64,000 bases of DNA from Hymenobacter gelipurpurascens (GCF_900187375.1 NZ_FYEW01000003.1:1-64000), one strand, 5' to 3'. Shown: positions 25,941 through 34,852, numbered from the stretch's first letter. The notes: generated by a model not told the origin, from the letters alone. A program made the numbers and translations.

Positions 25941-27557
25941 TTAGCGGCGGCGAAAAACGGAAAGGATCTTGATGTCGCCGGCCCAAACGGTATGTACTTC
26001 AGTGCCCAACGAATCGAGGTAAGACTGCGGGTGCCAGCGGTAAGCAGCTAGGTAATAGCGAGCACTATCGGGTAGGTAGCGCAGCCGGGCGCGGTCTGGG
26101 GGGGGTAGAATTAGCAGGTTGTTGTAGAGCGGAAAATGCAGGTGCGTATCGACGGTAACCACCCGGGCCGAATCATTGGCCAAAATCCACTCCAGGCCCC
26201 GGCGGTAGGAAAGGCCCCAGTAGTCTCGCTCAAACCGCCGCTCTGCCGTAGGCCCTGGTAGAAAGCTGAAGTACATGTTTTGGAAAGGGTGCAGCTGCAC
26301 CATACGCCAGGCCGTATGACCCGTTTCCAGAACAGCCGCCACCAAAACAAGCCGACTAACCACCCGCAACGGGCCCGCAGACTGGCCTAGCCGACTCACC
26401 CACTGAATGCCTTGTACGGCCCAGAGCAGTAAGGCTGGATACACATAGTACAGGTGCCGCCAGCCTTCATATACTACGGTATGCGTGAGCATAACCAGCA
26501 CTATCGGACCCAAAAGCCAGAGCACCATAAGTATGGCGAGGCGCCCGGTTTCGCTGGTCCAGAGGGGGCGCTGCCGTCTGCCCTGGAATAAGGCCCAGAG
26601 CAAACCAACTGCTGCTGCCAACGAATAAGGAACCGGAATGGTAACGACCATCCAGACGGGGATATAATGCCACGGCAACTGGCCTACGGGTAGGAGTTTG
26701 CCCAGGTAAAGATTGGTAAGGGGCCACGGATAACGCACGGCGTGCGAGCTGACGGCCAGCAGCTCAGGCAGCGAGTGAACCCACAGATAAGGCCAGCCCG
26801 CTAGTACACCGCCGGCCACCATCAGTAGGTAGAGCAGCCCCACACGCACCAATTGTCGGCCTCGCAGCGGGGGCATGGAGGAGCCGTAGGCCAGTGCCAG
26901 CCCCACCGCCGTGAAGAGTACCAGCTGCACTCCATGAACCCGGATATCAATGGCTAGTGCTGTAGCCAAGCCGTGCAGCGCGGCTCGTTTCAGGCTTGGG
27001 CGATGCAGCAGACGTGTGAGCGTGTACATGGCCAGGGTGAAGAACGCCAAGTACACCACGTCTTTGCCGTTGTAGAACCCTTCCGCGAAAAAGCGGGGTG
27101 AGAGCACTAACAGGGCACTCGCCAGTAGCCCCCAGCGCCAGTCCCGAAACCAATAGGTGCCCAAACGAAACAGGGCCCAGATGCCCACAAGAAACACACT
27201 GAAAACCAGCAGGTGGCGCAAAAAGAAATAGGAGCGGGAGTCGTGGTCGGTGAACACATAGTTAAGTGCCACCACCGCCATCTCGAAGAGGGGGCCGTGA
27301 TGCGCATCCTGAAAATTCCGGATATCAGGAGTGGTGGCAAATGTGGGATGGTGGCGGATGGCCGAGCTCTTGGGCAGCCAGCTAGCCAAGTACTTTAGAT
27401 TTACAAGACCGTTGAGGTGATTATTAGACTCATCCCACGATACGCCGTAGTCCCGGTGCAGGGCCACGCCCAGCAGCGCTAGCAACCCGAAGAACGCCCC
27501 GACCACCCAACGGCGGCCCGCCACGGAATCAGCAGATAACCAGTTTGCTAACGACAT
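25941..27557 (-). CDS. GT-C fold membrane glycosyltransferase-like protein (tandem copy B)
   Basis: A 538-residue paralogue of the neighbours on both sides, with the same layout: acidic pair Asp42-Glu43 in DYGVSWDE, LSPRFFAEGFYNGKD, GWPYLWVHSLPEL, and a C-terminal block (YLAAYRWHPQSYLDSLGTEV) ending KILSVFRRR. The start at 27557 (MSLANW) is shared exactly with copy A. It has 8 bp to each flanking gene, so it is one operon. The donor sugar and acceptor are not readable. Confidence 0.8.
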   Translation of the reverse strand: MSLANWLSADSVAGRRWVVGAFFGLLALLGVALHRDYGVSWDESNNHLNGLVNLKYLASWLPKSSAIRHHPTFATTPDIRNFQDAHHGPLFEMAVVALNYVFTDHDSRSYFFLRHLLVFSVFLVGIWALFRLGTYWFRDWRWGLLASALLVLSPRFFAEGFYNGKDVVYLAFFTLAMYTLTRLLHRPSLKRAALHGLATALAIDIRVHGVQLVLFTAVGLALAYGSSMPPLRGRQLVRVGLLYLLMVAGGVLAGWPYLWVHSLPELLAVSSHAVRYPWPLTNLYLGKLLPVGQLPWHYIPVWMVVTIPVPYSLAAAVGLLWALFQGRRQRPLWTSETGRLAILMVLWLLGPIVLVMLTHTVVYEGWRHLYYVYPALLLWAVQGIQWVSRLGQSAGPLRVVSRLVLVAAVLETGHTAWRMVQLHPFQNMYFSFLPGPTAERRFERDYWGLSYRRGLEWILANDSARVVTVDTHLHFPLYNNLLILPPPDRARLRYLPDSARYYLAAYRWHPQSYLDSLGTEVHTVWAGDIKILSVFRRR

Positions 27558-27558
27558 A
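27429..27558. repeat. 130-bp near-identical patch, copy in GT-C gene B
   Basis: Partner of 25804-25933; 128 of 130 bases agree by eye. Confidence 0.85.
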
Positions 27559-27565
27559 TGACTGG

Positions 27566-29170
27566 CTAATGCAGGCGAAAAACAGAGAGAATTGTCAGCC
27601 CATTTACTTGCCGCTCATAGATAGGCGTACCGTAGGCCAGGTAAGGGGCTGGGTGCCAACGATAAGTAGTAAGAAAATACCGGGCCTGCTCCGGGGGCAC
27701 CATCTGCACCCGGGCCCGCTCTGTGGCAGGAAGTAAAAGCTGCGCATTATGCAGCAGCAGGCGCGTGCGTGGGTCGGTGGCTACCGGTATTGCCGTTCCA
27801 GCATCATGGGCCAGAATCCACTCTAGCCCTTCGCGGCCCGATAAGGCCCAGTAATCGCGCTCAAACAGCTTTCCGGTAACGGCGGCCGGCGGAACACTGA
27901 AATATACATTCTGATAGGGGTGATCGAGCACCATTCGTGCGGCGGTGTGCAGCACGCCGAAGCTTAGGAAAGCAGCGCCAACCCAGCCCACAGCCCGCCC
28001 GACTGGCCTAGAAGCTTGCTGCCAGCTGCACCACAAGGCCCGTAGGCCACCTACGGCCAGCAACAGGAAAGCAGGATAGATGAAATACAAATGCCGCCAA
28101 CCATCATATAGCACGGAGTGCAGTACAATAACGGCGAGCAGAGGGCCCAGGCACCACGCCACAAAAAGTAGATCGAGGCGGCCTGCCATCGATGCCAGCC
28201 ACTGCTGCGGCCGGTGCATGGCCCACAACACCACGCCCAGTCCTATCAGGAACAAGGCCGAGTAGGCCACGGGCGTAGTCACCAGTAACCACACCGGGGC
28301 GTAGTGCCAGGGCAGCTCCCGCACCGAAATCTCGTGGCCCAGGTACTGCGTGAGCATATCGGAGCGGTAGCGGCTGAAGCTCTGGAAGGCTTCGAGGAAG
28401 TGGCCTAGCGGGTTTTCCCAGAGATACGGCCAGCCCAGCACCACCACCACAGCCGTGAGAGGCAGATAAGGCAGGAAGGAAAGCAGAAAACGGCGGCGCT
28501 CCTGCTGCGGACGGTACCAGATTTCTAGCGCCGCAAAGCCAAGGGTCAGCGGCACGAGCAGCACCCCCATCGTCCGGACATCAATGGCGGCCCCGGTGGC
28601 CAGGGCGTGGAGCAGCGCGCGTAGTACGGTCGGTTGGTGCAGCCACCGAACCAATGTATAGATGCCCAGCGCGAAGAACCCCATGAAAACAGGGTCTTTG
28701 TAATTATAAAACGACTCGGCAAACAGCCGGGGCGAAAGCACCAGCAGGCCCGCCGTAACCAAACCCCACCGCCAGCTCCCGAAGCGCCAGGCACCCAACC
28801 GGTAAACTACCCAAGTGCCGGCCACGCAGGTGAGCCAGATAATCAGATGGCGCAGAAAGTAAATATCCCGGGTGTCATCGGCGCCCATCACCTTTTCCAG
28901 CACCACCAGCGGCAGTTGGAAGAACACGCCGTGGTCGGTGTCCTGGTTATCGCGCATCTCGGGAATATCGGCGAAGGTAGGCTGCTGGCGCGCCAGCTCA
29001 GGAGCCAGCTTGAGGGCCACATACTTCGCGTTGATAATGCCGTTCAGACGGTCAACCTGCTCGTCCCAGCCCACGCCATAGTCGCGGTACAGGCCTACGC
29101 CCAGCAGTGTCAGCAGCCCAAAGAAGGCCCCAACCAGCCAGCGGTGAGAAAAAGCAAGAGCAGCAGGCAT
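27566..29170 (-). CDS. GT-C fold membrane glycosyltransferase-like protein (tandem copy C)
   Basis: A 534-residue first gene of the trio. It has the same fold signs: acidic pair Asp36-Glu37 in DYGVGWDE, LSPRLFAESFYNYKD, GWPYLWENPLGHF, and an ending similar to copies A and B (TILSVFRLH). Its 5' end does not share the near-identical patch of A and B. I choose the ATG at 29170 (MPAALAF), which keeps the distance to the conserved VGAFFGLL helix closest to the paralogues; an ATG at 29209 is the alternative. It is divergent from the fourth membrane gene at 29257. Confidence 0.78.
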   Translation of the reverse strand: MPAALAFSHRWLVGAFFGLLTLLGVGLYRDYGVGWDEQVDRLNGIINAKYVALKLAPELARQQPTFADIPEMRDNQDTDHGVFFQLPLVVLEKVMGADDTRDIYFLRHLIIWLTCVAGTWVVYRLGAWRFGSWRWGLVTAGLLVLSPRLFAESFYNYKDPVFMGFFALGIYTLVRWLHQPTVLRALLHALATGAAIDVRTMGVLLVPLTLGFAALEIWYRPQQERRRFLLSFLPYLPLTAVVVVLGWPYLWENPLGHFLEAFQSFSRYRSDMLTQYLGHEISVRELPWHYAPVWLLVTTPVAYSALFLIGLGVVLWAMHRPQQWLASMAGRLDLLFVAWCLGPLLAVIVLHSVLYDGWRHLYFIYPAFLLLAVGGLRALWCSWQQASRPVGRAVGWVGAAFLSFGVLHTAARMVLDHPYQNVYFSVPPAAVTGKLFERDYWALSGREGLEWILAHDAGTAIPVATDPRTRLLLHNAQLLLPATERARVQMVPPEQARYFLTTYRWHPAPYLAYGTPIYERQVNGLTILSVFRLH

Positions 29171-29256
29171 GTACGGAATAAGGAAACCAGATCTGCGGTT
29201 GAACCACAAAACGCGGCTAAATTCGGCAATTCATTGCCAACTCTAGCTACCTCCCC

Positions 29257-30552
29257 GTGCTGCGTTCCATTCCCCGATACGTTTGGCTTGTTGCCGTGCT
29301 GCTCCTAGCCCTGCGGTTAGGGCTGAATCTGCACCTCAACCCTGGCCTGGAGTGGAATTATGACGAGCGGCGCAACGCCCGCATTGCCGACAACTACCTG
29401 GCGGGCCGCGGCTACGTCAGCCTGGACCCGGAGCGCCAGCAAGTGCTGCCCGATTCGTTTCACGCCACTTTTCCGGTGTTCGTGTACATCGGCTGGAGCC
29501 ACACTGGCCTACCGCGCCACTACCTCACGCTGCTGGTGTACGGGGCTGCGGCCGGGCTGTACTTGCTGGGCGGCCTGTATGTGCAGCGCACCCTGCTGCA
29601 TTACGGGGCAGAGCAGGGGCTGGCCTGGGCCGGCGCCGGATTGTGGGCTGTGTCGCCCGGGGTGGCCTACTACATCGGGGCCTATTGGTGGTTTGAAAAC
29701 CTGGCGCTTCCGCTGCTGATAGTAGTGGTGTACAAGCTCTTGCGCCTGTATGCCGGGCGAAAACTCCATTGGCCCGATGCGCTGCTGCTAATAGCGGCTG
29801 TAGTGCTTTCGTGCTTGCTGCGCGGCTATTTGCTAGCCGTGTACGGGGTATTGTTTGCCGTATTTCTGGGCCTGATGATGTGGCGCTATGGCGCGGGGGC
29901 CAGCCGCCCAGCCTGGGGGTTGGGCCTAGGCCTGTTGGTGGCGCTCTGCCTGGCACACTGGCCCATCTTCCAAAAAAACCACCACATGTTTGGGGCCTGG
30001 ACGTTGAGCAATCAGGCAGGGTTCGAGCTGTTGCAAGGCCATAATTCCGTCACCAAAGGCCGGTTTATGTTCGACTGGGACGAGCGGACCGGCCCCTTCG
30101 ATCAGTACGTGCGGGCGCATGTGCCTCAGCTCGACTCGCTTAATCAATACCAGGAAAGTCAGGCCCGAGCCCGGCTGGCCCGGTACTGGGTAGCCACCCA
30201 TCCGGTGGAAGAAGCAAAGCTATGGCTCCGCAAAACCGCGTTGTTCTTCTCTCCCGAAAACTTTGTGGCCGACGCCCCGAGCACCACCTGGAGCCCTTTT
30301 ACAGCCTTGGGGCATCTGGCCTTTTTTGCGGCGCTACTCCTGACGCTGTTCCACTACCGCGGGCTCCGCTTTGAGTCGCGGGACGCCTTGTTGCTGACGC
30401 CGTTGGTTACCGTGTGGCTATTGAGCCTCGTGTTCTTTGTTGGGTTCCGGTGGCGGTTCTTCGCGGAGCCTGCCCTGCTGCTTTTCCCCCTCATCACCTT
30501 GGCCCGGCTGCGGCGTACTCCAGATACAGAGCCGCCGGAAGTGACAGGGTAG
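29257..30552 (+). CDS. GT-C fold membrane glycosyltransferase-like protein, divergent member
   Basis: A 431-residue membrane protein with ~9 helices. After the first helix comes NPGLEWNYDERRNARIADNYL, with acidic pair Asp36-Glu37 and the 'YDE-A-N-L-G-GY' style typical of ArnT/GT83-like proteins, followed by 'GRGYVSLDPERQQ'. It is only remotely like the minus-strand trio. It probably uses a lipid-linked sugar in envelope glycan assembly; the substrate is unknown. The start is GTG at 29257. The TAG stop lies in GGTAGGCCTAG, two copies of the recurrent motif, and a terminator shared with tRNA-Val follows. Confidence 0.72.
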   Translation: MLRSIPRYVWLVAVLLLALRLGLNLHLNPGLEWNYDERRNARIADNYLAGRGYVSLDPERQQVLPDSFHATFPVFVYIGWSHTGLPRHYLTLLVYGAAAGLYLLGGLYVQRTLLHYGAEQGLAWAGAGLWAVSPGVAYYIGAYWWFENLALPLLIVVVYKLLRLYAGRKLHWPDALLLIAAVVLSCLLRGYLLAVYGVLFAVFLGLMMWRYGAGASRPAWGLGLGLLVALCLAHWPIFQKNHHMFGAWTLSNQAGFELLQGHNSVTKGRFMFDWDERTGPFDQYVRAHVPQLDSLNQYQESQARARLARYWVATHPVEEAKLWLRKTALFFSPENFVADAPSTTWSPFTALGHLAFFAALLLTLFHYRGLRFESRDALLLTPLVTVWLLSLVFFVGFRWRFFAEPALLLFPLITLARLRRTPDTEPPEVTG

Positions 30553-30621
30553 GCCTAGTTGCCGGAGCTGGAAATAAGCCACAAGCTTGAATACCACAAC
30601 AGGCCTAGGCCACTTAAAACG

Positions 30622-30655
30622 AAAAAGGACAGCCGTTTAGGGCTGTCCTTTTTTT
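30622..30655. terminator. bidirectional terminator
   Basis: AAAAAGGACAGCC, six-base loop, GGCTGTCCTTTTTTT. It ends the plus-strand GT-C gene and, on the minus strand, lies directly downstream of the tRNA-Val pair. Confidence 0.85.
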
Positions 30656-30656
30656 G

Positions 30657-30731
30657 TGGGAGATACTGGGTTCGAACCAGTGACCCTCTGCTTGTAAGGC
30701 AGATGCTCTGAACCAGCTGAGCTAATCTCCC
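30657..30731 (-). tRNA. tRNA-Val (anticodon TAC), copy 1
   Basis: A 75-nt cloverleaf on the minus strand: acceptor GGGAGAT/ATCTCCC with discriminator A, D-arm GCTCAGCTGGTTCAGAGC, anticodon stem TCTGC/GCAGA with loop CTTACAA (anticodon TAC), and T-arm CTGGTTCGAACCCAG. CCA is not encoded. It is identical in sequence to the copy 97 bp away. Confidence 0.95.
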
Positions 30732-30753
30732 GAGGGGTATGCGTACTAAAAAG

Positions 30754-30828
30754 TGGGAGATACTGGGTTCGAACCAGTGACCCTCTGCTTGTAAGGCAGA
30801 TGCTCTGAACCAGCTGAGCTAATCTCCC
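30754..30828 (-). tRNA. tRNA-Val (anticodon TAC), copy 2
   Basis: Identical 75-nt gene, separated from copy 1 by 22 bases. The pair is probably one transcript ending at the terminator at 30622-30655. Confidence 0.95.
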
Positions 30829-31150
30829 ATGGGCGTATCCCGTTTGGGATGGCAAATATGGCAGGTCGTTTTTGATTGCGCAACTTCTGAGCCGAAGAAT
30901 CTGCAAGAAATTTTCAGGAAGAGCGCCCGAAGTCCAGCAACTGATTTAGTAACAGCGGCTTTGCTTGCCGGAAATAATATGTAAAAAAGTGCCGGGCCGG
31001 AGGCGGTAACTCCCGAAAGCTAGGTGCAGCCAGCGTGTATAGGTTGGAGTAGATAGGAGGGGCCTACAGTTGGGGTCTAACCTATCCAGCTTCCTTCGCG
31101 TTAAGCACCTCTACTTACCCATCCTCCTACTTTTCTACATTCCTCTCGCC
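30829..31150. other. spacer upstream of tRNA-Val pair and TerB-like gene
   Basis: About 320 bp holding the tRNA promoter on one strand and the leader of the TerB-like gene on the other. I see a GGCCTA copy at 31063 and no convincing gene or consensus promoter box. Confidence 0.4.
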
Positions 31151-32023
31151 ATGAACGATAACGAACTTCTGCAAAACTATTCTGATCAGGAAAAAGCCGC
31201 TTACCTAAGCGTAATTGCCAGTCTAGCCTCTGCCGACCGCGAAGCTTCTGCTGCAGAAGTAGAGTTTTTGCAGCAGCTGGCGCACCAAGCCGGCCTTTCG
31301 GGTGGCGCCACGCAGCAAGTGCTATCAGCGGCTAAAGACTCTACCAACGAAAGCGTAAAGCAAAACCTGGATACGCTCCGCAGCAGCGACCTGCGTTTTT
31401 CGCTGGTAACGGACCTTATTAGTTTTGCCCGCGCCGATGGTGCTTACTCCAATACGGAGGAAGAAATGGTAAATAAAATTTCGTCCTACCTCGGCATCAG
31501 CCAGCAGCAGACGCAAGCACTAGAGCAAGTGGTAGACCAGGCCGCTGCTGTTCCGCACGATGCCAACGACCCCGGCAAGCAAAGCTTCCTGAGCGGCATC
31601 ACTGATAAACTCGACAGCGTAGGAATTCCGAAAGGTGCCCTCATGGCGGGTCTGCTGGGCGTAGTGGCTCCTATGGTTATTTCGCGCGTTGTAGGCCGTG
31701 GTGGCCAAGGTGGCGGCGGCATGATGAGTGGCACAATGGGCGGCCTGATGGGCGGCGCGGCCAACAGCGGCATGGGTGGCCTACTAGGCGGCCTGCTCGG
31801 TGGTGGTCTACTGGGCGGCCTGATGGGTGGTGGCCAAAGCCAGGCCGGTTACGGCAACTACCCACAGCAAGGCTCACACGTAGGCAGCGGCGGCCTAGGC
31901 TCGCTGATGTCGGTGTTGGGTGGCCTAGGTGGCCAGCCAAACTCGGCTCCGCGTAGCGCGGGAGGCGGTGGCCTGCTCGGCAGCGGTATGGGTGGCCTAC
32001 TTGGTGGCCTGTTCGGCCGCTAG
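31151..32023 (+). CDS. TerB-like protein with glycine-rich tail
   Basis: A 290-residue protein. Residues 1-130 form an all-helical TerB-like domain (KAAYLSVIASLASADREASAAEVEFLQQLA; FARADGAYSNTEEEMVNKISSYLG), with acidic pairs of the sort that bind metal in TerB. From about 160 there is a hydrophobic stretch (GALMAGLLGVVAPMVISRVVG), then a low-complexity Gly/Leu/Met tail of repeated GGLLGG/GGLMGG units to the end. The start at 31151 (MNDNELL) fits the domain; an in-frame ATG at 31070 adds a hydrophobic leader and cannot be fully excluded. The tail is the densest cluster of GGCCTA motifs in the window, since GGC-CTA encodes Gly-Leu. Confidence 0.72.
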   Translation: MNDNELLQNYSDQEKAAYLSVIASLASADREASAAEVEFLQQLAHQAGLSGGATQQVLSAAKDSTNESVKQNLDTLRSSDLRFSLVTDLISFARADGAYSNTEEEMVNKISSYLGISQQQTQALEQVVDQAAAVPHDANDPGKQSFLSGITDKLDSVGIPKGALMAGLLGVVAPMVISRVVGRGGQGGGGMMSGTMGGLMGGAANSGMGGLLGGLLGGGLLGGLMGGGQSQAGYGNYPQQGSHVGSGGLGSLMSVLGGLGGQPNSAPRSAGGGGLLGSGMGGLLGGLFGR

Positions 32024-32045
32024 GCCTCTCAAGCAGCTATTGACG

Positions 32046-32094
32046 CAACAAAAAAGAGTCGGGAGGCCATTAGGCTTCCCGACTCTTTTTGTTG
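32046..32094. terminator. strong bidirectional terminator
   Basis: CAACAAAAAAGAGTCGGGAG pairs with a near-perfect complement ending CTCTTTTTGTTG; the loop is about four bases. It lies between the convergent TerB-like and MscS-family genes. Confidence 0.85.
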
Positions 32095-32129
32095 CCCTAC
32101 AGGGGACTTTTGAGCCCACTGCCACAGGC

Positions 32130-33275
32130 CTACAGCACCGGCGTCGGAGTTGAATTGAGGCTCTCGAAGCGCCCACCGGAACCGATCTGTACGACGGTGG
32201 TGCCCGTACTGGCAAAAGTGCCGCCGGCGTGCTCCACCGCTTCTACCAGGCAGTAGTTGAGCTCTTCCTTTACCTGCAGGTACTCATCGTAGCTGGTGGT
32301 TTCAATGAAGTACTGCACCGTAACCTCTTTGGCGGCGGGCGTAAGGGCCGAGAACTGCATCTGCACTTCGGCCGTTACCAGGGGGTGCTCCTGCAACAGG
32401 CGTTTGCCCTCCTCCACAATACTGTGCAGTTGCTGGCTGGTGGTTGTGTGGTTCAGGGCCAGTGTAAAGCCCACCCGGCGCGCGGTACGCAGCGACAGGT
32501 TGTTCAAGGGCTTGTCAATCATGGCCTTGTTCGGGACCGTGACGTAGCTTTTTTCGGCGGTGCGCAGGCGCGTGCTCCGAAACCCGACTTTCTCTACCGT
32601 GCCTGTTACGGTGCCTACTTCCACTAGGTCGCCCACGGCGAAGGGCCGATCAAGAAAGATGGTGAACGAGGCAATCAGGTTCTCTAGGCTCTCTTTGGCC
32701 GCGAAGGCTACTGCTAGGCCACCTATGCCGAGGCCACCAATCAGGGCCGTAACATTCACGCCAAATACGCGGCTCAGCATCACCAGAAACGCCATCGTGA
32801 GCACCAATACTTTCAGCAAATCCTTGGCAAAGGGTATCAGCTGATTGTTGAGGCGGGAGGCATTCAGCTCAGCCCGACGCTGAAACACCAGCACCACAAA
32901 ATCAACTGCTCGCAGTGCAATCCAGGCCACCCCGGTAATCAGCCCGATCTGATACAGGCGGAACAGCACCACCTTTGGCCAGGGCTCGTGCTTGGTAAGC
33001 TCGGAGCTGTGCACCGGGTAATCCAGTACCTGAAACGCGAGGTAAATCGTCACGAAGAACACAACGATGGATACCGGCTGAATCAGCAGCTCCGCGAATT
33101 GGGCCTCACTGACGCCCTCTGTACGTTTGCGAATAAACCGGAAGGCCAGTTTAGACAACAGCTTGGATAGAAGCGTCTTGAATACGTAGCCGAAAAGCAG
33201 GATGCCGGCGCACGTCAGGTAAGCCCCAACGTTGTTGCCGAGAAAGCGCAGGTGCAGGAATTCCTGAAAAGTCAT
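32130..33275 (-). CDS. mechanosensitive ion channel, MscS family
   Basis: A 381-residue membrane channel protein. It has four N-terminal helices, then the pore-lining helix and beta domain: VTALIGGLGIGGLAVAFAAKESLENLIASFTIFLDRPFAVGDLVEV (Gly/Ala-rich TM3 packing and the family FxLF--PF--GD pattern), VEKVGFRSTRLRT and VTVPNKAMIDKPLNNLS. It releases solutes on hypo-osmotic shock. The C-terminal alpha/beta vestibule is complete. It has no operon partner. Confidence 0.92.
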   Translation of the reverse strand: MTFQEFLHLRFLGNNVGAYLTCAGILLFGYVFKTLLSKLLSKLAFRFIRKRTEGVSEAQFAELLIQPVSIVVFFVTIYLAFQVLDYPVHSSELTKHEPWPKVVLFRLYQIGLITGVAWIALRAVDFVVLVFQRRAELNASRLNNQLIPFAKDLLKVLVLTMAFLVMLSRVFGVNVTALIGGLGIGGLAVAFAAKESLENLIASFTIFLDRPFAVGDLVEVGTVTGTVEKVGFRSTRLRTAEKSYVTVPNKAMIDKPLNNLSLRTARRVGFTLALNHTTTSQQLHSIVEEGKRLLQEHPLVTAEVQMQFSALTPAAKEVTVQYFIETTSYDEYLQVKEELNYCLVEAVEHAGGTFASTGTTVVQIGSGGRFESLNSTPTPVL

Positions 33276-33293
33276 ATAGAAGGGACTCGGATG

Positions 33294-33448
33294 CTTGGGG
33301 GCTTAAGGTCTTGGATGAAGATTAGCGCACGGGTGTCCGCACTTCAAGACGCGGGCGAGAATAGGGATGAACGGCCGACGAGCGGATAAACGTATGGGAG
33401 AACCACGCCGGAACATCATCCAAGCCCCTAAAATCTTAAGCCCCCAAG
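33294..33448. repeat. long inverted repeat around a 97-bp centre
   Basis: CTTGGGGGCTTAAG...TTGGATGA at 33294-33318 is mirrored by TCATCCAA...CTTAAGCCCCCAAG at 33416-33448; the right arm carries an eight-base insertion. It fills the spacer between the MscS gene and the downstream end of the dehydrogenase gene. Confidence 0.6.
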
Positions 33449-33454
33449 ACCCAA

Positions 33455-34684
33455 TTACACCAGTTGGCGCAAGGCCATTTCGAACGACTTCTGGGCAATG
33501 CCCGTGCGCGAGTCGCCCTGGTGGCGGGTGCGCTCCAGCGCCGAGCGGATGATGCGGGAAGTATCCTGGAAGATGGCCTGGTCCGTGATTTCGGCGTTGG
33601 ATTCCATCAGGTAAGCGAATACCCGGGCCATGCCGCAGTTGGCAATGAAGTCAGGAATGACGCTGGTGTGGTCGTCGGCAAACTCGCCGGTGGGGCCGAA
33701 GAAGATTTCCGGGTCCTGGAACGGCACGTTGGCGCCGCACGAAATGACCTCTAGGCCACCCGCCACCAGCTGATCTACCTGCTCACGCGTGACGAGGCGC
33801 GAAGCGGCGGCCGGAATAAATATTTCGGCACCCGAAGACCATACCTGGCGGTTAATGTCATCGAAGGAAAGCAGATTATCGGCGGCCAGCGCGTTGCCGT
33901 TGCGGTTGAGGAACAGCGCCCGGATTTCCTCCAGCGAGAACCCTTCCTCCTTCAGTAGGCCACCGGAGCGGTCAATAATGCCCGTAATAAGAGCGCCTTG
34001 GGTAGCCAGGTAATAGGCGGCGGCAGCGCCCACATTGCCCCAGCCCTGAATGATGGCGCGCTTACCTGCCACGGAGCGGCCACCCCACAACTCATAATAA
34101 TGACGCACAGCTTCGGCCACGCCGTAGCCCGTAATCAGGTCGGCCACAGTGTATTTGCGGCTGAGGTCGGGGGAGAAGGTGGCGTCTTCCAGCACCTTCA
34201 CTACGCCCTGGCGCAGCTGGCCTAGCTTCTGAATTTTCTGGGGCTCAGTGGCATGGTAGTGCCCGTTCACGATGCCTTCCTGCGGATGCCAGAGGCCATA
34301 ATCTTCCGTAATCGGAATTACATCATGGATTTCGTCCACGTTCAGGTCGCCGCCGGTGCCGTAGTAGTTCTTGAGCAGCGGAATCACGGCCCTGTACCAG
34401 CGCTCCAGCACGCCGCGCTTACGCGGGTCCTGCGGGTCGAAGTTGATGCCCGACTTGGCACCCCCAATGGCGGGACCCGAGACGGTGAACTTCACTTCCA
34501 TGGTTTTGGCCAGGCTCTCTACTTCGCGCTTGTCGAGGCCCTTGCGCATGCGGGTGCCGCCGCCGGCCGCGCCACCGCGCAACGAATTTATTACAACCCA
34601 GCCCTCGGCTTCGGTTTCGGCGTCTTTCCACTCAAAAACGATTTCGGGGCGCTTATTTTCAAACTTGGCGAGGAGCTCTTTCAT
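33455..34684 (-). CDS. Glu/Leu/Phe/Val dehydrogenase family, glutamate dehydrogenase-like
   Basis: A 409-residue amino-acid dehydrogenase. The two lysines of the active site are Lys65 (TMEVKFT) and Lys77 (GPAIGGAKSGI); the Rossmann motif is IQGWGNVGAAAAYYL. The DLNVDEIHDVIPITEDYGLWHPQEGIVNGH block, which replaces the usual glutamate dehydrogenase 'DxGT' region, sets it apart from the other two family members in this window. Substrate specificity is therefore uncertain. A TACCTTTG box on the minus strand 32 bases upstream of the ATG is its likely promoter. Confidence 0.85.
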   Translation of the reverse strand: MKELLAKFENKRPEIVFEWKDAETEAEGWVVINSLRGGAAGGGTRMRKGLDKREVESLAKTMEVKFTVSGPAIGGAKSGINFDPQDPRKRGVLERWYRAVIPLLKNYYGTGGDLNVDEIHDVIPITEDYGLWHPQEGIVNGHYHATEPQKIQKLGQLRQGVVKVLEDATFSPDLSRKYTVADLITGYGVAEAVRHYYELWGGRSVAGKRAIIQGWGNVGAAAAYYLATQGALITGIIDRSGGLLKEEGFSLEEIRALFLNRNGNALAADNLLSFDDINRQVWSSGAEIFIPAAASRLVTREQVDQLVAGGLEVISCGANVPFQDPEIFFGPTGEFADDHTSVIPDFIANCGMARVFAYLMESNAEITDQAIFQDTSRIIRSALERTRHQGDSRTGIAQKSFEMALRQLV

Positions 34685-34715
34685 TGAATAGGAGGAGGGG
34701 TGGATAGGTTTTGGG

Positions 34716-34723
34716 CAAAGGTA
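34716..34723 (-). promoter_or_regulatory. TACCTTTG -7 box for the dehydrogenase at 33455
   Basis: The plus strand reads CAAAGGTA, an exact minus-strand match to TAnnTTTG, 32 bases before the start codon. Confidence 0.55.
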
Positions 34724-34852
34724 CGCAGCCTACGGGAAGCCTATTCGTCCTTGGTGTGCGTGGCTCCGTACAAGTAGTTGTAAGTACAATATTCCCGCTT
34801 TTGTAAATTTTTTCGGGCGATGGTGCGTTGGCAAGGGAACTTAGACCCCCTC

